Assembly: GCF_001417775.1 (NCBI RefSeq)
Contig: NZ_BBZJ01000025.1
Coordinates: 62,001 to 126,000 of the forward strand
DNA from: Streptomyces sp. TP-A0356
GTDB taxonomy: Bacteria > Actinomycetota > Actinomycetes > Streptomycetales > Streptomycetaceae
DNA: 64,000 nt
Direction: 5' to 3'
The position numbers and the translations under genes were made by a program. Below, piece by piece: positions 63,851 to 64,000 of the stretch (positions within the stretch are counted from its first letter, which is position 1; each line of letters starts with the position of its first letter). The notes under the pieces were generated by a model that saw nothing but the letters and a program-made list of their open reading frames with translations, had not been told where the DNA came from and searched no databases.

Positions 63851-64000
63851 ATGTCTGCCGAGTACGCGACCTTCGATCTGGCACCGGCGATGCGTGCCGG
63901 CGGCGTCCTCGCCAACGGCGACTACCAGGTGCACCGGGACTTCGTGGACTTCCTCGTCGACGGCCGCCCGCTGCTGTTCCGGCTCTCCGACCTGGACGCC
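63851..64000 (+). CDS. Unrecognised protein, N-terminal 50 codons (cut by window end)
   Basis: ATG at 63851, open to the window edge (start SAEYATFDLAPAMRAGG, later VHRDFVDFLVDGRPLLFRL). No family recognised from this fragment. Divergent from the D-amino-acid oxidase gene, 66 nt between starts. Confidence 0.7.
   Translation, partial: MSAEYATFDLAPAMRAGGVLANGDYQVHRDFVDFLVDGRPLLFRLSDLDA

Overview
The window is high-GC actinobacterial DNA, almost certainly a Streptomyces chromosome. The evidence is the strong third-position G/C bias, frequent GTG and TTG starts, a WhiB-family and an SsgA-family protein, only one TTA codon noticed in the recognised genes, two DUF2510 proteins, and a pca operon with the divergent MarR gene and PcaL fusion typical of the genus. 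It is ordinary chromosome: no rRNA, tRNA, CRISPR, transposase or phage gene was seen.

Left part (1-9.3 kb): the end of a GH13 alpha-glucosidase gene is followed by a secreted GH87-type alpha-1,3-glucanase, an alpha-glucan utilisation pair. Next, on the minus strand, comes the most notable locus: a 1321-residue Pls-type synthetase (adenylation, thiolation, membrane helices, three C-terminal transferase-like domains). It is translationally coupled by a 4-nt overlap to a secreted M1 metallopeptidase. The adenylation pocket reads D-A-E-S-I-G-T-V-V-K, a lysine-type code, so the expected product is epsilon-poly-L-lysine or a close polycation.

9.3-22 kb: a PAS/GAF/SpoIIE phosphatase with an anti-sigma-type kinase domain, a Tat-exported phospholipase C, a DUF2510-scramblase protein, an EamA transporter plus PAP2 phosphatase pair divergent from a TetR regulator across a 20-bp perfect inverted repeat, a second DUF2510 protein, and a large LAL-like ATPase that lacks the LuxR helix-turn-helix.

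22-31 kb: a complete protocatechuate branch of the beta-ketoadipate pathway (pcaIJFHGBL, minus strand, all overlapping or closely spaced) with a trailing SDR gene. The divergent MarR gene (PcaV type) and an IclR regulator follow.

31-36 kb: a non-homologous end-joining ligase (minus) and polymerase (plus) are separated by a formaldehyde-dehydrogenase-like gene and a 7 x 15-bp perfect tandem repeat. A two-domain laccase comes next.

36-51 kb: a LacI regulator convergent with a GH64 beta-1,3-glucanase, both with GAGCGCTC operators upstream; a VOC protein; a WhiB protein; an acyl-ACP desaturase under three tandem 15-bp operators; a DDAH; an ABC-F ATPase with an attenuator-like leader; a GPP34 protein; an SsgA-like protein; a bldA-type TTA-containing beta-propeller protein; and endonuclease V. 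Two gene remnants (DUF3048 and PEP-mutase family) lie at 31.5 and 46.7 kb.

51-64 kb: an acyl-CoA racemase and fatty-acid beta-oxidation genes (fadA, fadB), a MerR regulator, an amino-acid permease, a second secreted M1 peptidase, a secreted S15 Xaa-Pro dipeptidyl-peptidase, and a D-amino-acid oxidase, which look like peptide and amino-acid scavenging. The window ends inside an unrecognised gene. A short dispersed repeat ending in AGAGCTCCGAACA occurs four times, three of them touching stop codons.
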